DNA from: an uncultured Acetatifactor sp.
GTDB taxonomy: Bacteria; Bacillota; Clostridia; Lachnospirales; Lachnospiraceae
DNA: 64,000 nucleotides
Assembly: GCA_910585015.1 (NCBI GenBank)
Contig: CAJUCT010000005.1
Location: 61,625 to 125,624, forward strand
Direction of reading: 5' to 3'
Every line of letters starts with the position of its first letter. Position 1 is the first letter of the stretch. Made by a program: the position numbers and the translations under genes. Positions 53,655-62,013 of the stretch are shown here, piece by piece. Under the pieces are notes generated by a model, which was given only the letters and a program-made list of their open reading frames with translations, was not told the DNA's origin and did no database searches.

Positions 53655-54512
53655 TCAGAACTCATAGGCCCACAAGTTTTTGATCTGTGGGATTAACTCT
53701 TCCACATCCCAGGTTTTTTCACTGTTGATTATACTGTTGGGGTCGCACACTTTCACCTTGCCGTACTCATCCACGCCGGACAGCACGATAAAATGTCCCG
53801 TGGTGGTAAAGTCCCCCGGCCGCATGGCACATATGATAGGATTGCCGCCTGCCAGCCATGTCAGAATATGGTCCCCGTCAAAGACTATCTCCCGGACAGT
53901 GAGTCCCAGGTCTGCCGCCCCCGCTGTCATCAGATCCCAGGCCGTACCTGCCCCCTTCACATAATATCCCTCCCGCTCCGCATACCTGGCCATGGTGAGT
54001 GGGTCCCACTTTGTATCGCCGCTGAGGCCGCACCAGACCATGGACAGACATGTGGGACCACATCCCGTTATGGCTATCATATCACTGCCGTAAGTCTCAT
54101 ATCCCCATCGTTCGTCCCACTGAAGGAAGAGCGGTATAGTCCCCTGTGTCACTTCCTCCGACAGATCGATCTTGGGATGTTTGTCCTTGTTCTGAAAATA
54201 GTCCCGCACAAACTGCTCCGCCTCAGGATTCAGTTCCAGCAGTTCCAACAGGCTTTCCGGATACTCCTGGCCCGTCTGCCAGTTATTTTGTTCTATGCTC
54301 CGTCCGTCAGCCTGCCCGCTGGCTGGCTCTTCTCTCTGTCCGCTGCCCCATCCTGCCAAAATCAGGCCATTTGCCCAGTCGTGCCATATCGCAAAGGTTA
54401 TCACCAGCCCCGCCATCACCGTCAGCATACAGACGCAGCAAGCCCTACGCCTTTGCCGCCGTCTTCTCCGGGCTGTCTGTATTCTATATTTTCTCTGCTG
54501 TTCCGCGTTCAT
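53655..54512 (-). CDS. membrane-anchored C39-family cysteine peptidase-like protein
   Basis: A 285-residue protein: short basic cytoplasmic head (RRRRRQRRR), one membrane helix (about 25-47), low-complexity linker, and a C39/papain-like domain with IPLFLQWDERWGY, catalytic Cys in ITGCGPTCLSMV, catalytic His in GHFIVLSGVD and the following Asp in VCDPNS. Extracellular peptidase, possibly for a peptide or wall protein. ATG 54512 follows AAGGAGGGATATCAGGA; an earlier start would run into the repeat. Bracketed by two copies of repeat B. Confidence 0.85.
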   Translation of the reverse strand: MNAEQQRKYRIQTARRRRRQRRRACCVCMLTVMAGLVITFAIWHDWANGLILAGWGSGQREEPASGQADGRSIEQNNWQTGQEYPESLLELLELNPEAEQFVRDYFQNKDKHPKIDLSEEVTQGTIPLFLQWDERWGYETYGSDMIAITGCGPTCLSMVWCGLSGDTKWDPLTMARYAEREGYYVKGAGTAWDLMTAGAADLGLTVREIVFDGDHILTWLAGGNPIICAMRPGDFTTTGHFIVLSGVDEYGKVKVCDPNSIINSEKTWDVEELIPQIKNLWAYEF

Positions 54513-54545
54513 TCCTGATATCCCTCCTTGACTCATCATGAGTAT

Positions 54546-54686
54546 TAGGCGATTGCAAAACACCCTTTCTGGTAACAGTGGATGGGCAATATAAACAAAA
54601 TATGGGCGACTTGCCAATGCGTCGGAGCCCGTTTTTGTATATATTGCCCATCCACGTCACTTGCAGAGAACCTTTCGCAATTGCCT
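54546..54686. repeat. repeat family B, full-length palindromic element copy 2
   Basis: About 141 bp, AGGCGATTGCAAAA...GTGGATGGGCAATATA on the left and TATATTGCCCATCCACGTCAC...GCAATTGCCT on the right form an inverted repeat of roughly 60 bases per arm. Central GCGACTTGCCAATGCGTCGGAGCCCG is shared with copy 1. Confidence 0.85.
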
Positions 54687-54954
54687 ATCATGAGTATAAC
54701 AGAAGGGAGAGAAATCGTTCTTCAAAATATCCTTGTAAAATTCTTGTGAATTTATGACAAATTGTTTGGATTTGTCTCTCTAAAATGTCTCGGCACACTA
54801 CTCAGATTTTGCTCAGATTTTAGTATCTGTAAAAAAGGGATTGTGTGAATATCTTTTTTTCTTCGAGCATATACTCCTATTTTGATTTACCAAAAAAACC
54901 GCTACAATGAAATCGTCAACTGCAAACAAACCAAGAAAAATCAGGAGTTTACGC

Positions 54955-55323
54955 ATGAATTTCGGAGAAAAGCTATATAACCTGCGCACAAAACAAGGCG
55001 TCTTTCAGAAGGAACTGGCCGCGTATCTTCATGTATCCATCAGTGCCATTTCCAGCTATGAAAACAACGTGCATTCCCCGGATCTTAAAACGCTGGGAAA
55101 AATTGCGCAATTTTTTCACGTGTCAGCAGACTATCTGCTGGGCCGCACAGAATATATTGCTCCCATTGAGGATATGGATCGGGAACTCATGAACCAGTAT
55201 ACCGTTTCAGATATCATGAATACTATCATTGAACTGCCCCTGGAACGCCGCCAGGATTTAGTCGAATACATTAACTTGCTGAAATCGTCAGATGCCCCGA
55301 AGGACATGGAGCAGAATGAATGA
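54955..55323 (+). CDS. XRE-family transcriptional regulator
   Basis: A 122-residue regulator: HTH at about 2-57 (FGEKLYNLRTKQGVFQKELAAYLHVSISAISSYENNVHSPDLKTLGKIAQFFHVSADYLLG) and a C-terminal helical tail. ATG 54955 has AGGAG eight bases upstream; the longer frame lacks a ribosome site. The 268 bases before it (54687-54954) are AT-rich and non-coding, with a direct repeat CTCAGATTTTGCTCAGATTTTAG near 54803 that could be an operator or promoter. One of the few plus-strand genes. Confidence 0.85.
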   Translation: MNFGEKLYNLRTKQGVFQKELAAYLHVSISAISSYENNVHSPDLKTLGKIAQFFHVSADYLLGRTEYIAPIEDMDRELMNQYTVSDIMNTIIELPLERRQDLVEYINLLKSSDAPKDMEQNE

Positions 55324-55428
55324 GAGGCACTCTCTCCCACTGTTCTTCCTTCTGCTCCATGCAAAGCCGCAGAATCCGCCACATTTGAACTGTAATATCC
55401 TCGCAAAAATGCCAGAGGCAGTTCAAAA

Positions 55429-55583
55429 CTATACATTCCTATCATACAGTATCCCAAGATCCAGCCGCGCTTCCTTGCGCTCCAGATCCTGGTTCTGGTA
55501 ACAACAGTTTTTATAATATTCGCGGCAGGCTTCGCAATCCCCATGCCGGAGACATTTACCCTTCTGCACGGACAGTTCGGCAC
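55429..55583 (-). pseudogene. Cys-rich small protein, apparently frameshifted
   Basis: GTG 55583 opens MPNCPCR, and one base out of frame follows KGKCLRHGDCEACREYYKNCCYQNQ and a charged tail, stop 55429-55431. The combined string C-P-C-x-K-x-K-C-x-R-H-G-D-C-x-x-C-R is characteristic of a small metal-binding Cys-rich protein of Clostridia. A single-base loss near AGAAG (about 55565) would explain the split. Confidence 0.5.
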
Positions 55584-55586
55584 CGG

Positions 55587-55889
55587 TTATACCTCAAAGT
55601 CCAGGCAGCTTCTGACTGCCGTAAAGGGTCTAACTTTACCGTCCGCCACAGCCACATGCTCAGGGTGAATTGCATATCCCTTAAGCGCCGCCTCATCCAT
55701 GAAAGTGGAGTCCAGCATCAAATCCGCGTTGGAACTGGGCAGCCCCTCCGTATATACCCTGATCTCCAGCAGTCCGGGGATTTTCCCTGCCAGCCCTTCC
55801 AACCCGGCCTTGATCTCAGCCTTCACTGCCGTCTTCTCCCCGGCGGACAACTCTTCCTTTAAGGTCCATAAAATAATGTGCTTTACCAT
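55587..55889 (-). CDS. Dabb family (stress-responsive A/B barrel) protein
   Basis: A 100-residue dimeric alpha/beta barrel: MVKHIILWTLKEEL, IPGLLEIRVYTEGLPSSNADLMLDSTF and the HPEHVAVADGKVRPF segment. Complete domain. Role unknown; related proteins respond to stress. TAGAGATATGGTA lacks a strong ribosome site (GGAGGGTAGAGAT is close enough). Confidence 0.9.
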   Translation of the reverse strand: MVKHIILWTLKEELSAGEKTAVKAEIKAGLEGLAGKIPGLLEIRVYTEGLPSSNADLMLDSTFMDEAALKGYAIHPEHVAVADGKVRPFTAVRSCLDFEV

Positions 55890-55928
55890 ATCTCTACCCT
55901 CCTGGTTTAAATTCCGGGAATATGCCGT

Positions 55929-56433
55929 TTAACCAATCAGCACCGTCTTCCCTTCAAAGGCAAACTCATAGCAGCGAATCTGCTCCCTGGGGATACCATG
56001 CTCCACCAGCTTTGCCGCATAATGCTTTTCCTCAATCTGGCGCAAAGCTGCTTTTACCGTTTCTTCCAGACTGCCTTCCTTTCTTCTATTTCTAACCTTA
56101 AATTCCAGCACAAAAGCATCATCTGTATTCGGGGGCTTCGGCTCCAGCACCACATCATACCTGCCGAAACCGCTCTCATAACCGCTTGCGAGAAGCAGGC
56201 TCCAGATCGCGGACTCATTGTGATCCAGCTGGTTATTGACAATCTGTTCGTCAATAGGCGTTCGTATCCTGCCTCCCTGGAGCAACATTTCAAACTGCTC
56301 TTTTATTCTGCGTTTTCCCTCCCTCAGCATTTTACCCACACCCCTTGATGAAAGATGTTTTATCAATATAGAAACAGTTTTTCCTGATCAGAGCACCGAA
56401 ATCCTGCACCCCAATTGCCACCGTTCTTGCCAT
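55929..56433 (-). pseudogene. internally deleted AAA/PD-(D/E)XK gene
   Basis: ATG 56433 reads MARTVAIGVQDFGALIRKNCF then YIDKTSFIK, the classic start of an AAA-ATPase-like family protein, and terminates at 56332. In another frame the C-terminal nuclease domain resumes (LREGKRRIKEQFEMLLQGG, NNQLDHNESAIWSLLLASGY, YDVVLEPK, FVLEFKVRN with the E-x-K, KAALRQIEEKHYA) to a stop at 55929. The ATPase core (about 250 residues) is deleted at about 56345. Confidence 0.8.
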
Positions 56434-56519
56434 AAACACCTCCCAAAACCCTTTCGTTCTCTTTGCGATTACCTTCAGTATAACTACTTTTCCACAAAAA
56501 TACAATTCTCTTCCGACAC

Positions 56520-58556
56520 TTATTCCCCCATCTCCGCCAGTTCTGTCTCCGCCTCCAACATGCGCTCCAGCAAGCTTTCCTGGTTCTTCTCCTCCGCGTC
56601 TATGGCCTCCTGTAACTCCATCAGCTTGGCATAGTCGCTGGCCAGAGCCGGGTCCGCCAGCTGCATCTGTAACTCTGCCAGCCTGGTCTCGCTCTCGGAC
56701 AGCTGGCGTTCATACTTCTCCAACTGGCTCTTTAGACGGGAACGGATCTTCCCCGGGTTATAGTAAGTCTTTTTGTCAAACACATCCGACAAAGTTGGAG
56801 CGGCTTTACCCGCCGTCTGCCCGGCCCTACTTTGGCTGTCATCTCCCGTCTGCCCGGTCTGAGTTTTACTGCTGACACCCTTCATCCCCGCGTTTCCAGT
56901 GGTATGTGCCGCTCCTCTGCCGCCCACCAAGCCGTCTGCCTCTTTCTGTTTCTGGGACAGATAATCCTCATAGCCCATCTTGTACTGATATACGCCCTCC
57001 TGGGAAAATTCCAGTATCCCCGTGGCAATGCGGCTGATAAAATACCGATCGTGGGACACGAACAATACCGTACCCGCATACTCCTTCAGCATCTGCTCCA
57101 AGGCTTCCTTGCCGATAATATCCATGTGGTTGGTGGGCTCGTCCAGAATCAGCAGATTGGGCTTGGTCTGCAGCATTTTACACAGGGACAGGCGCACCTT
57201 CTCCCCGCCGGAAAGCTGCCCCATAAGCTTCATCACATCCTCTCCGGAGAACAAAAAGCCTCCCAGGGCACTGCGCACCTCCTCCCGCCCATAGCGGGGA
57301 TATGCCTCCCAGAAATTATCCAGTACTGTCTGCTTGGGGTCCGCATCATCCAGCACTGCCTTCTGCTGGTCAAAATACCCCCATTCCACATTCTGTCCGA
57401 ATTTATACTCTCCGCCCAGAGCGGGCAATTCCCCAATCAGGGTCCTCAACAGAGTGGATTTTCCCTTGCCGTTCTCCCCGATAATGGCAAGCCGCTCCTT
57501 CTTTTGCAGCAAAAAACTCACCTTTTCCAGTTCATGGTCATATCCGATGGACAGATCCCTGGCCTGCACCACATTGGTATAGCTCTCGATTCTGGGCTCA
57601 TACCTGGCATGGAATGCCTTGGTGTCAAAACGCTTTGGCTTCTCAATCTTGACCATATGCTCGATCACCATGCGCTTGGAGCGGGTGGCCGCCACCTTGC
57701 TGGGGGTGTTCTTCCACTTTTCAATCCATTCCGTCAGCCGCTGGATCTCCTTCTGCTGCTCCTCATAGTCCTTTTCCTGCTTGAGCAGATCCTCTTCCTT
57801 CTGCTTCATAAAAGCAGAGTAATTGCCCACATAGCGCTTGATCCTGTGGTACTCGATCTCATAGGTCACATCTATCACCTTGTCCAGAAACATCCGGTCA
57901 TGCGATACGATGATCACCGCCTTGTCATAGGTTTTCAGATAGCCCTCCAGCCACTCGATGGTGGGCAGATCCAAGTGGTTGGTAGGCTCGTCCAGCAGCA
58001 TGATATCCGGCCTTCCCAGCAGCAGCTTGATAAAAGCTACTTTGGTCTGCTGTCCTCCCGAAAAACTGCCGATGGGACGGTGCAGAGCCTCCAGGGCAAA
58101 GCCGAAGCGCTGGAACATAATCTCCATATCCTGCCGCCAGGAATACCCCCTCAGAGCCTCCATCTTCCTCTGCAGACTGTCATATTTTCCAAGGAGCTGC
58201 TTATCATCCGACTCCTTCATCTGCTCCTCCAATTCATTCATCTGTTTTTCACAGGCAAACACTGGGGCAAATACCTTCTTGATCTCCTCCTCCACCGTGA
58301 TCTCTTTGTCCTCAAAGTTCACCTGGCGCAGGAAACCAATCTCCTGTTTTCCCGCCATAGTGATGCCGCACTCCTCGTCGCTGTCCGGATTGTTCATCTG
58401 GATGTCCCCCACTATCAGCTTCAGCAGTGTGGTCTTTCCGCAGCCATTGCGGCCCACGATGGCTATTTTCTCCCTGTCGTGTACCTCAAAATTTACATCC
58501 TCCAATATGGTATCCGCCCCATACTGTACCAGGGCATGCTTTATCTGGTATCTCAT
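56520..58556 (-). CDS. ABC-F family ATPase
   Basis: A 678-residue soluble protein with two ABC domains: Walker A GRNGCGKTTL (about 36-45), signature SGGQQTK, Walker B IMLLDEPTNHLD; second GENGKGKSTL, SGGEKVR, LLILDEPTNHMD. The interdomain linker (about 240-320) and a C-terminal coiled coil (about 600-678) after a low-complexity spacer are typical. No membrane segments. ABC-F proteins act on the ribosome; some rescue antibiotic-stalled ribosomes. The subfamily is not determined. Confidence 0.94.
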   Translation of the reverse strand: MRYQIKHALVQYGADTILEDVNFEVHDREKIAIVGRNGCGKTTLLKLIVGDIQMNNPDSDEECGITMAGKQEIGFLRQVNFEDKEITVEEEIKKVFAPVFACEKQMNELEEQMKESDDKQLLGKYDSLQRKMEALRGYSWRQDMEIMFQRFGFALEALHRPIGSFSGGQQTKVAFIKLLLGRPDIMLLDEPTNHLDLPTIEWLEGYLKTYDKAVIIVSHDRMFLDKVIDVTYEIEYHRIKRYVGNYSAFMKQKEEDLLKQEKDYEEQQKEIQRLTEWIEKWKNTPSKVAATRSKRMVIEHMVKIEKPKRFDTKAFHARYEPRIESYTNVVQARDLSIGYDHELEKVSFLLQKKERLAIIGENGKGKSTLLRTLIGELPALGGEYKFGQNVEWGYFDQQKAVLDDADPKQTVLDNFWEAYPRYGREEVRSALGGFLFSGEDVMKLMGQLSGGEKVRLSLCKMLQTKPNLLILDEPTNHMDIIGKEALEQMLKEYAGTVLFVSHDRYFISRIATGILEFSQEGVYQYKMGYEDYLSQKQKEADGLVGGRGAAHTTGNAGMKGVSSKTQTGQTGDDSQSRAGQTAGKAAPTLSDVFDKKTYYNPGKIRSRLKSQLEKYERQLSESETRLAELQMQLADPALASDYAKLMELQEAIDAEEKNQESLLERMLEAETELAEMGE

Positions 58557-58599
58557 AATAATATCTCACAATTCCTTTCTTATTTAAAGTTCCCGGGCT

Positions 58600-58641
58600 C
58601 TTGCGAAACTTCCATTCTGGTAACAGTGGATGGGCAATAGC
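58600..58641. repeat. repeat family B, half-element
   Basis: CTTGCGAAACTTCCATTCTGGTAACAGTGGATGGGCAATA matches the left arm of the copies at 53427 and 54546; the right arm is missing, and sequence joins straight to the rsmH end. Confidence 0.7.
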
Positions 58642-58654
58642 CTTTTCCGGCATC

Positions 58655-59698
58655 TTACGCCTTCACAGCCCAACGCAGTTTTGTAGAACGCGCCCTCCCA
58701 TTGGCTCTGCACTCCCCCGGGGAGGGGCGCACCACATCCCTGGAGATCTCCGCAAAGATATGCTGCCGATAATATTCCTGAAAAGCTTTTTTAACCAGCC
58801 TGTCCTCCCCCGAATGGAAGGTCAGGATGACCACTCTTCCGCCCTCCGCCAAAACTTGGGGCAGCTTGTCCAGAAAAGCTTCCAACACCTCAAATTCATT
58901 GTTAATATCAATCCGCAGCGCCTGGAACACCCTCTGGCAGGTCTTTTTTAATAAATCTCTTTTTTCCCCGTTTTCCGGCAAAAAAACCAGAGCAGCTTCA
59001 ACCGCTCCCCGCAAATCTGTGGTGGTGCGGATAGCAGCGCCTTTTTTACGCAGCTTTACAATGCTCCCGGCAATCTCCCTGGCATAGGGTTCATCCGCGT
59101 TTTCCTCCAGCATTCCCTGGATTTCCTCCCGATTCATCTGCGCCAGCCGCTGCCAGGCCGGAATCCCATTTTCCGGGTCCAGCCGCAGATCCAGCGCCCC
59201 CTCCAGCTTATAGGAAAATCCCCTTTCAGGATTGTCAATCTGCATAGAGGAAACCCCCAGATCTGCCATCACAAACTGAAAGGGTCCTTGTTCCTGGGCA
59301 ACAGTGTCAATATGGGCAAAATTTTCCCTGACAGCCGTGAAAATGTCCTCGCCATATCCCGCCTTCCGCAGGCGCTCCCGAGTCTTAACTATCTCAATGG
59401 GATCCACGTCCAGTCCAAAAAGATGCCCCCTGCCCTGTAAGCGCTCCAGCATCCTTCTGGCGTGGCCGCCATATCCCAAAGTGGCATCCAGACCGATTTC
59501 CCCCGGTTGGATTCGCAGTGCCTGAAGCACCTCATCCGCCATGATGGGGAGATGCATTCCCGCAGGTGTACTGCCCTTGCCAATCACCCGGGCCACCGTA
59601 TCGGCGTATTTTTCCGGATCATGCTCCTTATATTTTTCCTCAAAGGTTTTCGGATGGGTACCCGAGTACCGTTTTCTCCGCTTATGCGCTTCCATCAT
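58655..59698 (-). CDS. rsmH: 16S rRNA m4C1402 methyltransferase, long form
   Basis: A 347-residue SAM-dependent RsmH. The N-terminal extension KRRKRYSGTHPKTFEEKYKEHDPEKYADTV is typical of the longer clostridial version and not of the standard mraW. Motifs: DATLGYGGHARRMLERL (SAM), DLGVSSMQIDNPERGFSY, VEAALVF, ILTFHSGEDRLVKKAF. Not in the dcw cluster (no mraZ, ftsL next to it), so it is likely an additional or relocated copy. ATG 59698 chosen; TTGGAG upstream. Confidence 0.9.
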   Translation of the reverse strand: MMEAHKRRKRYSGTHPKTFEEKYKEHDPEKYADTVARVIGKGSTPAGMHLPIMADEVLQALRIQPGEIGLDATLGYGGHARRMLERLQGRGHLFGLDVDPIEIVKTRERLRKAGYGEDIFTAVRENFAHIDTVAQEQGPFQFVMADLGVSSMQIDNPERGFSYKLEGALDLRLDPENGIPAWQRLAQMNREEIQGMLEENADEPYAREIAGSIVKLRKKGAAIRTTTDLRGAVEAALVFLPENGEKRDLLKKTCQRVFQALRIDINNEFEVLEAFLDKLPQVLAEGGRVVILTFHSGEDRLVKKAFQEYYRQHIFAEISRDVVRPSPGECRANGRARSTKLRWAVKA

Positions 59699-60093
59699 CT
59701 GCTCCAATCTTCACTTTGGCTGACATACTGAGGTTTTACCAGTTCTCCATATATAAAAATATGGTCATTCACATTATACTAGGCTTTTCTCAATATATCT
59801 ACAACTTTTAGAAAATCTGTCGGGAAATCCAGCTGAAAACGGCCAGGATGCCTGCCTTTCATATCCCGCAAAAATAAGCATATTAATAGAAATTTGGGTG
59901 TCGCACATCCAAATATGTATCAGCACAATAGCATAGGTACACCCCTTGTCACACGGGTAGAGGAAAATTTGCAGGAGAACTTCACATCCTATAAAGTAAA
60001 GCAATGCAACAGAGCAAAAAGATTCTATAATTCTATAACGCAGCGTTATATTGATTAATAAACAGAAATACTGTATGATGCAGCCGTTTGACT
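59699..60093. other. 395-base gap without a convincing gene
   Basis: AT-rich, with stop codons in all frames apart from one 76-codon frame of non-protein-like composition. It holds a decayed trace of repeat A near 59900 (TTTGGGTGTCGCACATCCAAA) and hairpin-like ATAACGCAGCGTTAT at about 60035. A promoter for rsmH is expected here; TATAAT occurs at about 59776. Confidence 0.5.
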
Positions 60094-60426
60094 CTAACTT
60101 ATTTTATCTTTCAAATCTTCCACATCCGATTCCAGCTTTCTTACCTTAAGCGCTAACATTTCAACCTCATTACTTGGCTTCATGGCTTTATGCAAATTTC
60201 TTGAAAGATCAAGATGTCCTTCCGCTACACGCTGGATGTTGACACGAATTTCATTTTCAATTACCATCTCTACTCGCATAACTTTATGCTTAAGCAGCCC
60301 TATGTCCTGTTTCATGTCTGTCATGTCACGTTTCATGTCTGTCATGTCACGTTTCATATCAGTCATGTCACGTTTCATGTCTGTCATGTCCGCTAACAGC
60401 AGATCCAATTTTTCACTATCTGTCAT
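60094..60426 (-). CDS. heptad-repeat coiled-coil protein
   Basis: A 110-residue protein whose residues 13-40 are four perfect or near-perfect DMTDMKR heptads (21-bp DNA repeats), followed by two further coiled-coil segments (about 42-70 and 80-110). Similar heptad-bearing proteins are frequent in Lachnospiraceae. No catalytic motif. DNA repeat number could vary by slippage in steps of one heptad without breaking the frame. GGGGGC precedes the ATG. Confidence 0.7.
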   Translation of the reverse strand: MTDSEKLDLLLADMTDMKRDMTDMKRDMTDMKRDMTDMKQDIGLLKHKVMRVEMVIENEIRVNIQRVAEGHLDLSRNLHKAMKPSNEVEMLALKVRKLESDVEDLKDKIS

Positions 60427-60453
60427 GTATTACTGCCCCCCTTAATAAAAAAA

Positions 60454-60486
60454 GCTAAAAACCTTTAATACACTGAGGTTTTTAGC
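60454..60486 (-). terminator. intrinsic terminator of the tRNA-Leu gene
   Basis: Stem GCTAAAAACCT / AGGTTTTTAGC with an 11-base loop, followed on the minus strand by TTTTTTT. Confidence 0.85.
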
Positions 60487-60503
60487 AATTTTCCACAGTA
60501 TAA

Positions 60504-60586
60504 TGCTGGTGGTGGGACTTGAACCCACACAAGGTTGCCCTCGGCAGATTTTGAGTCTGCTGCGTCTGCCATTCCGCCACACCAGC
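60504..60586 (-). tRNA. tRNA-Leu (anticodon CAA)
   Basis: 83-nt class II tRNA: acceptor GCTGGTG pairs with CACCAGC plus discriminator A; D-arm GCGGAATGGCAGACGC; anticodon stem GCAGA/TCTGC with loop CTCAAAA, giving CAA; a variable arm, and T-arm TGGGTTCAAGTCCCA. The CCA end is not encoded. Confidence 0.96.
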
Positions 60587-60614
60587 AAATTGTGCGATTC
60601 CTTGTAACAAAATG

Positions 60615-60643
60615 ATTCTACCACATAAATCCAAATTTGACAA
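60615..60643 (-). promoter_or_regulatory. SigA promoter of tRNA-Leu
   Basis: -35 TTGTCA (60638-60643), 17-bp spacer, -10 TAGAAT (60615-60620), about 30 bases before the tRNA. Confidence 0.7.
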
Positions 60644-60768
60644 GTGAAATTTTAAAGAATTCTCTTGACCCGAAATAATCCTGTTACCTCCCACACCTTT
60701 ACCTGCAACCAGCAGCAGACGGACGCCCTATCCTGGCAAGACCTGGGCGCTATGCTCCAGGTACGTCC

Positions 60769-62013
60769 TCAGTATGCCAAATCACTCACTGGCTGTTGTC
60801 CAATAGGAAGCCGCATATACGTCAAACTATTGCACAGATACAATGCCGTGGCCAGAGCGGCAATCAGAAAAACAGCCGGTATGGCCCAGCGCCACAGAAC
60901 ATCCTGTTTTTTGCGGGCCTCCCCTATAGTCCATGCGGCAGGAATCGTAAAAAGCATGTTTGCCAGCATCCAGAATACACCTGGCGTCTCCAATAGACCA
61001 ATCAAACGCAAAAACGGCATTCCCAGTCTCTGCACATAATCCCAGGGAAAATACTTCAGAGATGCCAGTGTCAATAAACCTGTTACCGCCAGCAGTCCCC
61101 TTATCGTCTTATGCATCTTTCCGCCGTCTCCGATCCAGTACATCCATATCATCAGCAAAAACGCACCGGTAAGCGCCAATCCCAGCCCCGGCATGTCGGG
61201 ACGGTACGTCCAGTTAGTCATAAAAGCGCCAATTGTATACCCATTTCCCATAATGCTGCCCATGGGCAGATTCCATACCTGCATACCGCCTTTTATCAGA
61301 TACCTCGCCATAAATATGATCACCGGCATGGACAACACCGCTCCCGCCGCCAGCAATAACAAGCTGGCCGGCCAGCGTTCCCAGAGCAACAGATATACCC
61401 CTGCGCATACACCTATGATCATCCCCCACCTTGCGTCTGCATACCAGATGCCCGCATAGGCAAGAATCAATATACTGCCCCACACCACCTTTCTGCCCTG
61501 TCCCAAGCGCAGCCGGGCAAGTCCGCCCACAAGCAACGGCATCAGCATCCAAACCAGAGACTGCCCCAGGTCAGCCTTGTCAAAACAGATATATATGCGG
61601 TATGGGCAGCTCATATAAAATAAGACACCGTATAACACTGTTATCCTGTTTTCAAAGAAGGCACTCATCATCCAGTAAGCAGCCCCCATAGTAACTGCCC
61701 CGATCATAGCGGTAAAGATACAGTAGGACATCTGCTCTCCCACTCCCAGTATCTGCAATACCACCGCAGGGAAAAGCCATATCCCGTTGTCAAAAGCCGC
61801 GCCTTGACTGGCGAAGGCCGTGGTTAACTCTGGGGAGGGAAACCACAAAACAGAGCCTACAGCAAGACTTTCCCGCATCTCCCGCATTCTTTCAAGCCAC
61901 ATAAAGCTGTCTCCCCCCTCCATCACATAGCCGCAGAAGACAGGAGCCGATGTAAAAGCAAAAATCAGAATGTACAGCATCATGCATATTTTTTTTATCT
62001 GCTTGTTATCCAC
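60769..62013 (-). CDS. polytopic membrane protein, GT-C/YfhO-like
   Basis: A 414-residue protein with about ten hydrophobic helices. The segment VLYGVLFYMSCPYRIYICFDKADLGQSLVWMLMPLLVGG parallels the corresponding part of the larger neighbour, so the two are paralogues. It overlaps that neighbour by 8 bases (ATG at 62013), so they are translated together. Possibly involved in envelope glycan or glycosylation, but without catalytic evidence. C-terminal end ...QQPVSDLAY. Confidence 0.6.
   Translation of the reverse strand: MDNKQIKKICMMLYILIFAFTSAPVFCGYVMEGGDSFMWLERMREMRESLAVGSVLWFPSPELTTAFASQGAAFDNGIWLFPAVVLQILGVGEQMSYCIFTAMIGAVTMGAAYWMMSAFFENRITVLYGVLFYMSCPYRIYICFDKADLGQSLVWMLMPLLVGGLARLRLGQGRKVVWGSILILAYAGIWYADARWGMIIGVCAGVYLLLWERWPASLLLLAAGAVLSMPVIIFMARYLIKGGMQVWNLPMGSIMGNGYTIGAFMTNWTYRPDMPGLGLALTGAFLLMIWMYWIGDGGKMHKTIRGLLAVTGLLTLASLKYFPWDYVQRLGMPFLRLIGLLETPGVFWMLANMLFTIPAAWTIGEARKKQDVLWRWAIPAVFLIAALATALYLCNSLTYMRLPIGQQPVSDLAY

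Noticed and set aside
56832..58640. 602-codon plus-strand frame
   Set aside because: Antisense shadow of the ABC-F gene; Leu/His-rich translation without motifs.
60300..60390. Short direct repeats resembling a CRISPR array
   Set aside because: The 21-bp repeats are contiguous, without spacers, and in frame as heptads of a coiled-coil protein.
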